DNA of 60,603 nucleotides from Thermoleophilaceae bacterium. Its GTDB lineage: Bacteria; Actinomycetota; Thermoleophilia; Solirubrobacterales; Thermoleophilaceae. The notes under the pieces were generated by a model. It was not told where the DNA came from, ran no database searches, and worked only from the letters and a program-made list of their open reading frames with translations. The position numbers and the translations under genes were made by a program. The stretch covers positions 1-60,603 of the forward strand of contig JAICJV010000010.1 of the NCBI GenBank assembly GCA_025928265.1, given 5' to 3'. Positions within the stretch are counted from its first letter, which is position 1. Each line of letters starts with the position of its first letter. Below are positions 32,450-42,983 of the stretch, piece by piece.

Positions 32450-33496
32450 CTACGCGGCGGGCGCGGGTCGCAGCGTGGCGCGGATCAGTCCGATGAACGC
32501 GACCAGCCACGTGGCCAGCGCGATCCAGAAGAACGCGTGGGGGATGAAGTTCAGGAAGCCGAGTGACATCGCGTCGGCCATCCTGAGGGTGGCGACCGCG
32601 TACATGCCGAGCGGGAAGATGGCGCCCCAGTAGAGCGGGTCGTATTCGAGCGGCTGTCGCCGGAAGCCGTAGCGCCACACCGCGAGGATCGCGATCATCG
32701 GGATCCACCACGTCCCGGTGGCCCAGTAAAAGACGGTGAATCCTTCGAGGAACGGGCGCAGCGACGCGAGGAACGGCGCGTCCGGGCTGTTGAGGATCAA
32801 CAACGACCCGGCGAGGGCCGAGATCGCCATCGCGCCCATGTTGATCCAGTACGGCGGCGCCAGGTCGCCGGGCGAGAACCGGAAGAAGACGTAGCGGTAG
32901 AAGATCAGCGAGACGATCCAGATGTAGAGCATCCCGCCGAACAGCCACATCGAGAGAGCGATGAAGTTCGCGTGCAGCCGCAGCGGCTGGTGCCAGTGGG
33001 CCGCCAGCAGCGCGATGAGGACGGCGATCGACTGCGTGCCGACGACGGCGAGTAGCCAGCCGCCGTTGATGCCCTCGGCGAGCGAAGGCTTGTCGACCTT
33101 GATCGTGAGCGCCGTGACGATGGCGTAGGTCAGGAGCAGCCAGAGCACGGCGGCGACGATGAGCAAGCCGGTCGCGATCACCCAGCTCTCCGCGATCAGG
33201 ATCGTCTGGGCGCCGAGTACCGACGTCCCTGCGACGGCGCTCAGAAAGCCGAATGCCTTGCGATGGTCGGTCAGGTCGGCGAGCGCCGCGGCCCGGTACC
33301 TGATCACGCGCAGCACCGTGAGTATCCACAGGACCACGTACATGGCGACGTTCGCGGCGTACAACGCGACGTCCACGACCGGCACCTCGAGCAGATGGGC
33401 GCCGATGGACACGATCCCGGTCGCCATCACCAACGCGAAGTACGAGGGGGAGAGCCCACGTAGCCGCGCGTCGAATCCGGCGATGAGGCTCGACAT
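32450..33496 (-). CDS. TDT-family anion exporter (TehA/SLAC1/Ssu1-like)
   Basis: 348 residues with ten predicted membrane helices. The start SPSYFALVMATGIVSIGAHLL is the family hallmark, and FYWATGTWWIPMIAILAVWR with PLYWGAIFPLGMYAVATLRM matches C-terminal TDT blocks. Members export malate, tellurite-related anions, sulfite (Ssu1) or chloride/nitrate. The substrate cannot be read from sequence. It is 27 bases after the FAD oxidoreductase gene on the same strand, forming a probable three-gene operon with it and the small membrane protein upstream. Confidence 0.87.
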   Translation of the reverse strand: MSSLIAGFDARLRGLSPSYFALVMATGIVSIGAHLLEVPVVDVALYAANVAMYVVLWILTVLRVIRYRAAALADLTDHRKAFGFLSAVAGTSVLGAQTILIAESWVIATGLLIVAAVLWLLLTYAIVTALTIKVDKPSLAEGINGGWLLAVVGTQSIAVLIALLAAHWHQPLRLHANFIALSMWLFGGMLYIWIVSLIFYRYVFFRFSPGDLAPPYWINMGAMAISALAGSLLILNSPDAPFLASLRPFLEGFTVFYWATGTWWIPMIAILAVWRYGFRRQPLEYDPLYWGAIFPLGMYAVATLRMADAMSLGFLNFIPHAFFWIALATWLVAFIGLIRATLRPAPAA

Positions 33497-33523
33497 CGCC
33501 GGGCATTCTTGCGCCGCGCTCGG

Positions 33524-34735
33524 TCACACCGGGATCAGGGCCTGAGTGTCGAGCGTTATCTGAACAGGCGCGACGTGTTGTCCGTGGGGCATATGCACAT
33601 CGAGTGCGGCCCCGGTCTGGCTGCTGAGGTAGGGAGCGAGGTAGCGGCCGGCGAGCTTGTCGGGCGGCCACCACAGGGGCTCGGCCGAGATGGTCGAGTC
33701 GTCACCTGCCCTACCGCTGATGTCGGCGCGCAGGTAGCGCGGCTCGTCGCCGGTGAGCAGGACCCCGCGGAGCGTGGGATGGAATCGCGACGGGTCGATG
33801 TCGACGCCGACCGAAGCGGCGATCGCCTCGGCTACCGCGTCGGCCTGCTGTGCGGCCAGGCCACCCTGCTTGATCGGGAAGTTGGTCGCGTCGCCGGCCG
33901 CGAAGACATCGTCGAGGCCGCGCACGTGACCGGCGGTGTCGGTCGGGACGAACGTGTCGCGGTCGAACGGGATGCCTGGGATCCAGCGCCCGACGAGGCG
34001 CGGCTGCGTGATCACACGGTCGATCCGGATGTGCCGCTTGCCCGGAGCGATACGGAGCGTGCTGGGCGGTTGCGCCACCGCGTAGCTGCTGGTCAGGAGC
34101 CTGATGCCGCGCTCCTCGCACAGACGGCGCACGGCGTCGCTCACCGGCTTGCCGAAGGCGGCGAGCGGCGCCTCCTCGGGTGTCACCAGCGTCAGCTCGA
34201 CGTCGGGATGGTCGTTCGTGGCGCACTCCGCCGCGGTCAGAAGCGCCAGGTCGTAGAGCGGCAAGAGCCAGCTCGCGCCGGACGGCTTGACGAACGCGAT
34301 CCTCTTGATGTCCCCATCGGCAAGCCGGTGGAGCATGAGCCGGTAGCTGGATCCCTCGCTGCCGCCGCTGTAGCTCAGCGTGTCCGCGTAGTTCTCCTCG
34401 AAGCGCGCTCCGGTCGCCAGCACGAGCGTGTCGTAGGGGATCTGTTCGTCGGCCCTCGTCATCACGTGCCTGTGCTCGTGGTCGACTCGTCGCAATGCGT
34501 CCCTGTGCCAGCGCGCCTGGACGTCACCCACGACCCTCTCGAGCCTGATGCCGCGGACACGTTGCGGCGTGAACGGCTGCTCGACGGCCATCGACCGGTT
34601 GACGAACTTCAGCTCCGGAGCCAGCAGCGTGATGTCCACCCGGTCGCCCGCGAGCGCTCGCAGGGCGAGCATCGTCTCGAGGCCCGCGACCCCGCCGCCG
34701 ACGATGAGCACCCGGTGACCTGCTGCGCGGGTCAT
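33524..34735 (-). CDS. FAD/NAD(P)-dependent oxidoreductase (NDH-2/sulfide-quinone reductase-like)
   Basis: 403 residues from ATG 34735, which overlaps the stop of the upstream gene (ATGA). FAD-binding motif VLIVGGGVAGLETMLAL at the N-terminus, YDTLVLATGARFE, a central NAD(P) domain, and GLDDVFAAGDATNFPIKQGGLAAQQADAVAEAIA with the second FAD-contact motif. It resembles type-II NADH dehydrogenases and sulfide:quinone reductases. The cysteines seen (AAECAT, RRLCEE) do not match the usual SQR triad, so the electron donor is unassigned. It may face the membrane with the TDT exporter encoded next. Confidence 0.85.
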   Translation of the reverse strand: MTRAAGHRVLIVGGGVAGLETMLALRALAGDRVDITLLAPELKFVNRSMAVEQPFTPQRVRGIRLERVVGDVQARWHRDALRRVDHEHRHVMTRADEQIPYDTLVLATGARFEENYADTLSYSGGSEGSSYRLMLHRLADGDIKRIAFVKPSGASWLLPLYDLALLTAAECATNDHPDVELTLVTPEEAPLAAFGKPVSDAVRRLCEERGIRLLTSSYAVAQPPSTLRIAPGKRHIRIDRVITQPRLVGRWIPGIPFDRDTFVPTDTAGHVRGLDDVFAAGDATNFPIKQGGLAAQQADAVAEAIAASVGVDIDPSRFHPTLRGVLLTGDEPRYLRADISGRAGDDSTISAEPLWWPPDKLAGRYLAPYLSSQTGAALDVHMPHGQHVAPVQITLDTQALIPV

Positions 34736-35046
34736 GACGGCGAGTCCGGGGTGTCGCCGTCTGCCAGCAGGCGCATGATCGCGGCGAAGACGATCGCGGC
34801 CATCGACAGGAGGACGAGAACCCCGGGGATCAGGATCCACGACTGACCGACGGCGCCCACGACCACAACGTCGCCGACCATCACAGTGGTGGCACCGGTG
34901 AACGCCAGCAACAGGCTGATGCCGCGATCGGGGCCAAGGGGAGTGGCGCGAGATTCCTGCGAGTCGGGCTCTGGCAGGGCGACGCGTCTGTTCTCCGGAA
35001 GACGCGCCGCAACCGGCGGGGAAAGGGATTCGAGTTGGGCGCTCAT
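34732..35046 (-). CDS. Small two-span membrane protein, paralogue of 31316-31564
   Basis: 104 residues from ATG 35044-35046, with GAGAGGGG upstream. The extended N-terminus is polar (about 45 residues), then DRGISLLLAFTGATTVMVGDVVVVGAVG, WILIPGVLVLLSMAAIVFAAIM and RLLADGDTPDS. The helices and the GxSWILIPGV block match the protein at 31316. It is the first gene of an operon with the FAD oxidoreductase (ATGA overlap) and the TDT transporter. It may be an accessory subunit. Family unknown. Confidence 0.75.
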   Translation of the reverse strand: MSAQLESLSPPVAARLPENRRVALPEPDSQESRATPLGPDRGISLLLAFTGATTVMVGDVVVVGAVGQSWILIPGVLVLLSMAAIVFAAIMRLLADGDTPDSPS

Positions 35047-35060
35047 GGCGTCCCCTCTCT

Positions 35061-35083
35061 TTTATACAACCGTTATGTGTAAA
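35061..35083. promoter_or_regulatory. 23-bp palindrome (site B) upstream of small membrane protein/FAD oxidoreductase/TDT operon
   Basis: TTTATACA, seven bases, TGTGTAAA: arms match at seven of eight positions. The same half-site TGTGTAAA and the same seven-base spacer as site A. It starts 15 bases upstream of the ATG at 35046. Confidence 0.6.
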
Positions 35084-35254
35084 TTAGCACCGGCGCCTGG
35101 CTGATGGGCCTGCGCGTGTATTTCGGCTGACGCCGGCGAGCACGTAGGCTCCAGGAGAGATGGTTAGTTGTGCCCATTGCCTGCGCGGCGGCCGACGGCG
35201 AATGTCGGCGGACGATGGGGCTCGACCCGACGTTCGGTGACCAGGAGGCAGTGC

Positions 35255-38086
<2,832 letters not shown>

Positions 38087-38089
38087 CCG

Positions 38090-38956
38090 ATGAGCAGTGG
38101 TGCACGTGTGGCGTTCGTGCTCTCCGGCGGCGCGAGCCTCGGGGCCGTCGAGGTGGGAATGCTGCAGGCGCTGTATGAACGCGGCATTGCCCCGGAGTTC
38201 CTCGTGGCGACATCGGCGGGGGCGCTGAACGCGGGATTCATCGCGTCGCGGCCGCAGACCGCCGACACCGCGGGCGAGCTGGGCGAGATCTGGCGTGGCC
38301 TGCGCCGGGGCAAGGTCTTTCCGGTCAACCTGGTCACGGGCCTCGTGGGGTTTCTCGGCGTACGCGACCACCTCGTGCCCGATGGCGCGATGCGGAGGTT
38401 GATCAGCCGCCACGTCGAGCATGACCGTCTCGAGGAGATGCCGCTGGAGCTGCACGTGATCGCGGTGGACGTCCTCACCGGCGAGGAGGTGCGGCTGTCC
38501 GAGGGCTCGACGGTGGAGGCGATCATGGCGAGCGCGGCGATCCCGGGGGTGATGCCGACCGTGTCCTGGGAGGGCCGCGAGCTGATGGACGGAGGTGTTG
38601 CCAACAACACTCCGATCTCACACGCCGTGGAGCTCGGCGCGAAGGAGATCTACGTCCTGCCGACCGGCAACGCGTGTGCGCTGACGGAGCCGCCGGGCGG
38701 CGCGCTGGCGATGGCGCTCCACGCGCTCAGCCTGCTCATGCAGCGGCGGCTGATTCGCGACATCGAGATCCACCGGGACCGGGTCAGGCTGGTGGTCCTG
38801 CCGCCACCGTGCCCGCTATCGGTCGAGCCGATCGACTTCGGGCACGCCGGGGCGCTGATCGACCGGGCCTACGCGGACGCCGCTCATTTTCTCGACAGCG
38901 GCGGAGCGGAGCGCCCGCCGATCCGGATGCGCATGCACGGCCACAGCAGCGGCTGA
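38090..38956 (+). CDS. Patatin-like phospholipase family protein
   Basis: 288 residues. The oxyanion loop is FVLSGGASLGAVEVGML, the nucleophile elbow is VATSAGALNAG (the first Gly of GxSxG is Ala), and the catalytic Asp is in LMDGGVANNTPISHAVELG (DGG). These support a Ser-Asp lipase or esterase, predicted to be cytosolic or membrane-associated, acting on an unknown lipid. It begins 3 bases after acnA and converges with the AhpD-like gene at 38958. An Ala in place of the first Gly is found in some family members. Confidence 0.88.
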   Translation: MSSGARVAFVLSGGASLGAVEVGMLQALYERGIAPEFLVATSAGALNAGFIASRPQTADTAGELGEIWRGLRRGKVFPVNLVTGLVGFLGVRDHLVPDGAMRRLISRHVEHDRLEEMPLELHVIAVDVLTGEEVRLSEGSTVEAIMASAAIPGVMPTVSWEGRELMDGGVANNTPISHAVELGAKEIYVLPTGNACALTEPPGGALAMALHALSLLMQRRLIRDIEIHRDRVRLVVLPPPCPLSVEPIDFGHAGALIDRAYADAAHFLDSGGAERPPIRMRMHGHSSG

Positions 38957-38957
38957 C

Positions 38958-39305
38958 TCAGGACGGGTGGCCGTCGCTGCCGGCGCCGGCAGCGTCGAGT
39001 GCGATGACCGAGTGCGCGTACGCCCCTCCCGCGCGCATCTCGGCGGCGACCCAGATCGCCTCCATGAGCTCCTGCTCGCTGGCGCCCTTGCGCAGCGCGA
39101 GCCGGGTGTGGCTGCGGATGCAGTACGGGCACTGGGTCGTGTGTGCGACGGCGACCGCGATCAGCTGCTTGGTCTTCTCCGGCAGCGCCCCGTCGGCGAA
39201 GACCTGCTTGCTGAACGCCTGAAAGGCCTCGTGGGTCTCCGGCGCGAGCTCGGTCCGGTGGGCGGCCAGCTCCCTGGTGGTGGCGGGATAGACGGGATGC
39301 GGCAT
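38958..39305 (-). CDS. Carboxymuconolactone decarboxylase-family (AhpD-like) protein
   Basis: 115 residues, a single CMD domain. KTKQLIAVAVAHTTQCPYCIRSHTRLALRKGASEQELMEAIWVA contains the AhpD CxxC redox pair followed by His. Small AhpD-like proteins reduce peroxidases or react with peroxides; the partner is unknown. It is the last gene of a run that begins at 42348 (regulator, GH15, membrane protein, this). A second AhpD-like gene lies at 47295. Confidence 0.88.
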   Translation of the reverse strand: MPHPVYPATTRELAAHRTELAPETHEAFQAFSKQVFADGALPEKTKQLIAVAVAHTTQCPYCIRSHTRLALRKGASEQELMEAIWVAAEMRAGGAYAHSVIALDAAGAGSDGHPS

Positions 39306-39321
39306 GACATACCTCCTCGGG

Positions 39322-39804
39322 TCAACCTGCGAGCGAAACGAAGCCGCCGACCAGCGCCCCGAAGGCGATGTGTGCGCCGAGGCTGACGAGCGGCGTCTGG
39401 CGACCGTAGTTCAGCATCATGAACCCCGGCGGCTCGAGCAGCGCGACCGACGGCGCCGCCGTCGACGGCCTGCCCATTCGCGGGTGGATCAGCGGGAGCA
39501 GGATGTTGGTGAGCGCGGTGCCGGAGAACAGGCCGTGCACGAGGCCGAAGACGGCGCCGAGCCACCAGCCGCTGCGGTCGATCGCCAGGAAGATCGCCCA
39601 GTAGGTCAGCGCGAACGCCAGGCCCACCACGAAGTGCAGGACGTAGCCGATCGCCTTGGCTCGTGTCCGGTCGTCGGTGAATGCGGTGCCGAGCAGGAAC
39701 GGGAGATCGATGCGGGTCAGGTTCAGCTCGTTGCCGGCTCGCAGCGCGGTGGTCAGCACGAGCGTGCCGGCGAACCCACCCGCGAGAGCTCCCCAGACGC
39801 TCAT
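39322..39804 (-). CDS. Integral membrane protein of unknown function
   Basis: 160 residues with four predicted membrane helices (GALAGGFAGTLVLTTAL, YVLHFVVGLAFALTYWAIFLAI, LGAVFGLVHGLFSGTALTNILLPL, SLGAHIAFGALVGGFVSL). Between the second half's helices lies a polar loop with HPRMGRPSTAAPSV. It resembles uncharacterised actinobacterial membrane proteins. Its ATG overlaps the stop of the GH15 gene (ATGA), and it precedes the AhpD-like gene by 16 bases. Confidence 0.78.
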   Translation of the reverse strand: MSVWGALAGGFAGTLVLTTALRAGNELNLTRIDLPFLLGTAFTDDRTRAKAIGYVLHFVVGLAFALTYWAIFLAIDRSGWWLGAVFGLVHGLFSGTALTNILLPLIHPRMGRPSTAAPSVALLEPPGFMMLNYGRQTPLVSLGAHIAFGALVGGFVSLAG

Positions 39805-41621
39805 CGCGCCGTCGTCTCGGCGATCGCGAGAGCCGCGCTGATCAGCGCAAGGTGGCTGAGCCCCTGGGGCAGGTTGCCGAGCTGGGCTCCGGTGGCCGGG
39901 TCGATCTCCTCGGCATAGAGGCCGAGCCCGCTCGCCAGCCCGATCAGCTCGTCCATCATGCTCGCCGCCTCCTCCACGCGTCCAGTGCGCGCGAGCGCCT
40001 CCACCAGCCAGAAGGAGCAGGCGAGGAACGCACCCTCCGAGCCGCCCAGGCCGTCCTCGCCCGTGTAGCGCTGCACGAACGGCCCGTCGGCGAGCTCGCG
40101 CCGCACCGCTTCGATCGTGCCCGCCCAGCGCTCATCGCGCGCATCGCCGTACGCGAGCAGGGCGCCCAGGAGCAGGCTGGCGTCGAGCTCGCTGGAGCCG
40201 GCGGAGCGCACATAGCTGCGCTTCTCCGGCGAGAAGCAGCGCGTCTCGACGAACTCCCTGATGGCCCCCGCCTCGGCGGACCACCGCTCGGCGTGGCGAC
40301 CCGGGATCATGCCCCGCTCGGCCAGGTCGCGCGCGCGCTCGAGCGCCACCCAGCACATCATCTTCGACTGGGTGAAGTGGGCGGGTTCACTGCGCACCTC
40401 CCAGATGCCTGCGTCCGGCTGGCGCCAGATGCGGGAGACCAGGTCTGCGATCCCCGCGAGGCGGTGGGCGATGTCGCGGTCGATCCGGTGCCCGGTTGTG
40501 GCATACAGCCAGGCCGTCTGGAGCAACTCGCCGTAGGTGTCGAGCTGGACCTGACCGGCTGCGGCGTTGCCGGTGCGAACCGGGCGCGAGCCGCGGTAGC
40601 CGTCGAGCGGCAGCGTCCGCTCCGGCGCCCGGGCGCCGCCGTCGAGGCGATACAGGACTCGGAGCCGGGGGTGGGTGAGCTGGGAGGCCTGCATCAGCCA
40701 CCAGAAGTAGGCGCGTGCCTCCGGGCCGCAGGCAAGTTGCAGGAAGACCTTGAGCGTGAAGGCCGAGTCGCGGATCCAGCAGAAGCGGTAATCCCAGTTG
40801 CGCTCGCCGCCGATCTCCTCGGGCAGTGAGGTGGTCGCGGCGGCGGCAACGGCACCGGTCGGTGCGTGGACGAGCAGCTTCAGCGCGAGTGCACTGCGCA
40901 CAACCGCGTCGCGCCAGGGGCCCGCGTAGTCCAGCGACTCCGTCCAGCGCCGCCAGGTCGCAGCGGTTGCATCGAGCCGCGTCTCGATCTCGTCACGGGC
41001 GGGCATCACCAGCGGCTCGGCGCGCGCGGCGCACAGCGCGACCACGGCGCGCGTGCCCGCGTGTGCCTCGAGGCGGGCGGCGATCGCCCCGTCCGCAACC
41101 TCCGGTGTGCCCGCGTCGAAGGAGCAGATCGCGAGCGCGTCGCCGCCCGCGCCGGCCACCGGGGTCGAGCCGCGACGGCCGAGCCGCGTCGGGACGCAGC
41201 CGTAGCCGAAGCGCGGCTCGACGCTCCAGCGCATCGGAACGCGCCCGGACAGCCCCTCGACACGCCGGGCGAGCTCGCGCTGCGGCCCCAGCGCATGGTC
41301 GGGCAGGGTCATGGCATCGGTGACCCGGACGCTGCCGCGCTCGGTCGAGAAGACCGTCTCGAGGACGTTCGTATCGGGCAGGTAGCGCCGCTCGGTCGTG
41401 TAGGGCGCTTCGGGAGCGAGCGCGAATCGCCCGCCGCGCCGCGAGTCGAGTGCCGCGCCGAAGACGCTCGGCGAGTCGAGGTCGGGGAGCGCCAGCCAAT
41501 CCACCGAGCCGTCCCCGGCCACGAGCGCGGCGGTGCGGCCGTCCCCGATCACGGCATAGGAGGCCAACGGGGCGTAGCCGTCGATGCGCGGGGGCGCGTC
41601 CGCTTTGTGACGAGTCGCCAT
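39801..41621 (-). CDS. GH15-family glycoside hydrolase (glucoamylase/trehalase-like)
   Basis: 606 residues, typical for cytosolic bacterial GH15. The N-terminal beta-sandwich begins IDGYAPLASYAVIGDGRTAALVAGDGSVDWLALPDLDSPSVF. The (alpha/alpha)6 barrel carries NWDYRFCWIRDSAFTLKVFL, GIWEVRSEPAHFTQSKMMCWVALERA (first catalytic Glu area) and EEIDPATGAQLGNLPQGLSHLALISAA (second). No signal peptide, so intracellular glucoside or trehalose hydrolysis is likely. It lies 52 bases downstream of the Cys-rich regulator gene and overlaps the next membrane protein gene. Confidence 0.92.
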   Translation of the reverse strand: MATRHKADAPPRIDGYAPLASYAVIGDGRTAALVAGDGSVDWLALPDLDSPSVFGAALDSRRGGRFALAPEAPYTTERRYLPDTNVLETVFSTERGSVRVTDAMTLPDHALGPQRELARRVEGLSGRVPMRWSVEPRFGYGCVPTRLGRRGSTPVAGAGGDALAICSFDAGTPEVADGAIAARLEAHAGTRAVVALCAARAEPLVMPARDEIETRLDATAATWRRWTESLDYAGPWRDAVVRSALALKLLVHAPTGAVAAAATTSLPEEIGGERNWDYRFCWIRDSAFTLKVFLQLACGPEARAYFWWLMQASQLTHPRLRVLYRLDGGARAPERTLPLDGYRGSRPVRTGNAAAGQVQLDTYGELLQTAWLYATTGHRIDRDIAHRLAGIADLVSRIWRQPDAGIWEVRSEPAHFTQSKMMCWVALERARDLAERGMIPGRHAERWSAEAGAIREFVETRCFSPEKRSYVRSAGSSELDASLLLGALLAYGDARDERWAGTIEAVRRELADGPFVQRYTGEDGLGGSEGAFLACSFWLVEALARTGRVEEAASMMDELIGLASGLGLYAEEIDPATGAQLGNLPQGLSHLALISAALAIAETTAR

Positions 41622-41673
41622 CCTCCCGAACCCTAAGGGCGCTGAAATTCCGCGCGCCGACGTCCCGCGGGCT

Positions 41674-42348
41674 CTATGCCGCTCGGTCTCGGATCGTGAC
41701 GCAGCAGCGGCCCGCGCAGGGGTCGAGCTCCGCGGTCTGGTCGGCGCCGCCGGCGCGCTCGAGGAGCCCCTCGATGAAGGCCTGGTTCAAGCTGCAGACG
41801 AGCTCTGGATTCGTCGCGGCCACGCTATGAAAGGGGCAATTGCCGAGCCTGAGGGCGCCGTCTGTGTCGCGCTCGGGCTCGTAGCCGCGCGCGGCAAGTT
41901 CGGCCTCGAGATCGGCGCCGGAGGCGAGCTCGCCACCGAGCCTCCGACCCTCCTCGCGCGCGAGCGCGCGGGCGGATTCGACCACGGCCGGCCCGGCGCG
42001 GCCGACCGTCTCGGCGAGGAGTTGCGCGACGAACGCGTAGTCGCGAGCCGGAGCGTGCGCGGCGAGCGCGCGTTGCGACCGGACGTACTGCTTGGCCGGG
42101 CGCCCCGCGCCCGGGCCGCTGCGGCCGGGGGGGCGGGAGAACACGACGTCGAGCAGGCCGGCGTGCGCGAGCTTGTCGAGGTGGTAGGCCGCCAGCGGGC
42201 GGCCGATCCCGACCGCCTCGGCGGCCTCGTCCCGTCCGACGGGCCGTCGCTGGGCGATCACGTGGTCGTAAAGCCGGCGCCTGCGCTCGTCCTTGAGGGA
42301 GGCGAAGGCGGCGACGTCGCCGAGCGGATCTGTGGCTGCGCGGCCCAT
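41674..42348 (-). CDS. SufR-like HTH regulator with C-terminal Cys cluster (putative Fe-S sensor)
   Basis: 224 residues. N-terminal ArsR/DeoR-type HTH (FASLKDERRRRLYDHVIAQRRPVGRDEAAEAVGIGRPLAAYHLDKLAHAGLL). The middle is helical, and the C-terminus has five cysteines: NCPFHS, 13 residues after that Cys ELVCSLNQ, then DPCAGRCC. The layout resembles the Fe-S-binding regulator SufR, so redox or iron sensing is probable but inferred. It is divergent from the DoxX-like gene; their shared interval has a palindrome over a -10-like box. The same-strand genes downstream may be its operon. Confidence 0.83.
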   Translation of the reverse strand: MGRAATDPLGDVAAFASLKDERRRRLYDHVIAQRRPVGRDEAAEAVGIGRPLAAYHLDKLAHAGLLDVVFSRPPGRSGPGAGRPAKQYVRSQRALAAHAPARDYAFVAQLLAETVGRAGPAVVESARALAREEGRRLGGELASGADLEAELAARGYEPERDTDGALRLGNCPFHSVAATNPELVCSLNQAFIEGLLERAGGADQTAELDPCAGRCCVTIRDRAA

Positions 42349-42367
42349 TCTCTAAGACTAGCATCGC

Positions 42368-42405
42368 TTGACAATAGACCGTCCCGCGGTGTATAACTAA
42401 TACAC
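42368..42405 (+). promoter_or_regulatory. Promoter with overlapping palindrome (site C) for the DoxX-like gene
   Basis: TTGACA at 42368-42373 and TATAAC at 42392-42397 are 18 bases apart. The inverted repeat GTGTAT-AACTA-ATACAC (42389-42405), perfect over 6 bp, covers the -10 box. A protein bound there would block RNA polymerase; the divergent SufR-like regulator is the natural candidate. AAGGAGG follows, with ATG at 42430. Confidence 0.65.
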
Positions 42406-42429
42406 ACTATCTATTGAAGGAGGCTGGAA

Positions 42430-42939
42430 ATGGCTGCACTGCCCGACAGCCCAACTCATACCCCCCGGATCTCGCTGAAGCGCGATCCCACCAACGGCGA
42501 GGTATCGCTCGTGGACTCGCATGCCAAGTGGCGTGACGGCTCCTACCAGGCGTACATGCTGCTCCGGGCCACGTTCGTTGCCCTGCCGTTCGCGATGGGG
42601 ATCGACAAGTACTTCAACGACATGACCTACTGGCCGCATTACCTGGCCGGCTGGATCAACGACATCGCCCCCGGCACCGCTCAGCAGTTCATGTACGTCG
42701 TCGGCGGCATCGAGATTCTCGCCGCCGTGCTGGTCGCGCTCAAGCCGCGCTACGCGGCCTATGTCGTCGGCGCCTGGCTACTCGGCATCACCGTCAACCT
42801 GTTCAGCTCAGGCAACGGCTTCTGGGACATCGGCGCTCGCGACCTCGCGCTGATGGGCGCTGCGTTCTCGCTCGCCGCCCTCGCCCGCAAGTGGGATCCC
42901 CCGCTCGCGCTCGAGCGCCGCTTGCACCACGGCAGCTGA
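42430..42939 (+). CDS. DoxX-like membrane protein
   Basis: 169 residues: about 40 polar N-terminal residues, then four predicted helices. YMLLRATFVALPFAMGIDKYFNDM, QFMYVVGGIEILAAVLVALKPRYAAYVVGAWLLGITVNL and WDIGARDLALMGAAFSLAALARKW resemble DoxX/DUF417-type proteins. These are associated with quinone or thiosulfate/peroxide metabolism, but the biochemistry is not settled. It has a strong SD and a promoter with an operator-like palindrome. It converges with the cobalamin adenosyltransferase gene. Confidence 0.72.
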   Translation: MAALPDSPTHTPRISLKRDPTNGEVSLVDSHAKWRDGSYQAYMLLRATFVALPFAMGIDKYFNDMTYWPHYLAGWINDIAPGTAQQFMYVVGGIEILAAVLVALKPRYAAYVVGAWLLGITVNLFSSGNGFWDIGARDLALMGAAFSLAALARKWDPPLALERRLHHGS

Positions 42940-42953
42940 TAGGCCGGGCACGG

Positions 42954-42983
42954 TCCGGGGCGATCTTGTCAGGTCGCCCCGGA
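42954..42983. terminator. Bidirectional terminator hairpin
   Basis: TCCGGGGCGA (42954-42963) and TCGCCCCGGA (42974-42983) form a perfect 10-bp GC-rich stem with a 10-base loop. It lies between the convergent DoxX-like gene and the end of the adenosyltransferase gene, whose stop falls in the loop region. Confidence 0.7.

Noticed and set aside
33524-34735. Assignment as true sulfide:quinone reductase
   Set aside because: The expected active cysteines are not found in their usual places; kept as a general FAD oxidoreductase.
35168-35254. N-terminal extension of aconitase
   Set aside because: An ideal Shine-Dalgarno and ATG lie at 35243-35257, and the extension is not conserved-looking.
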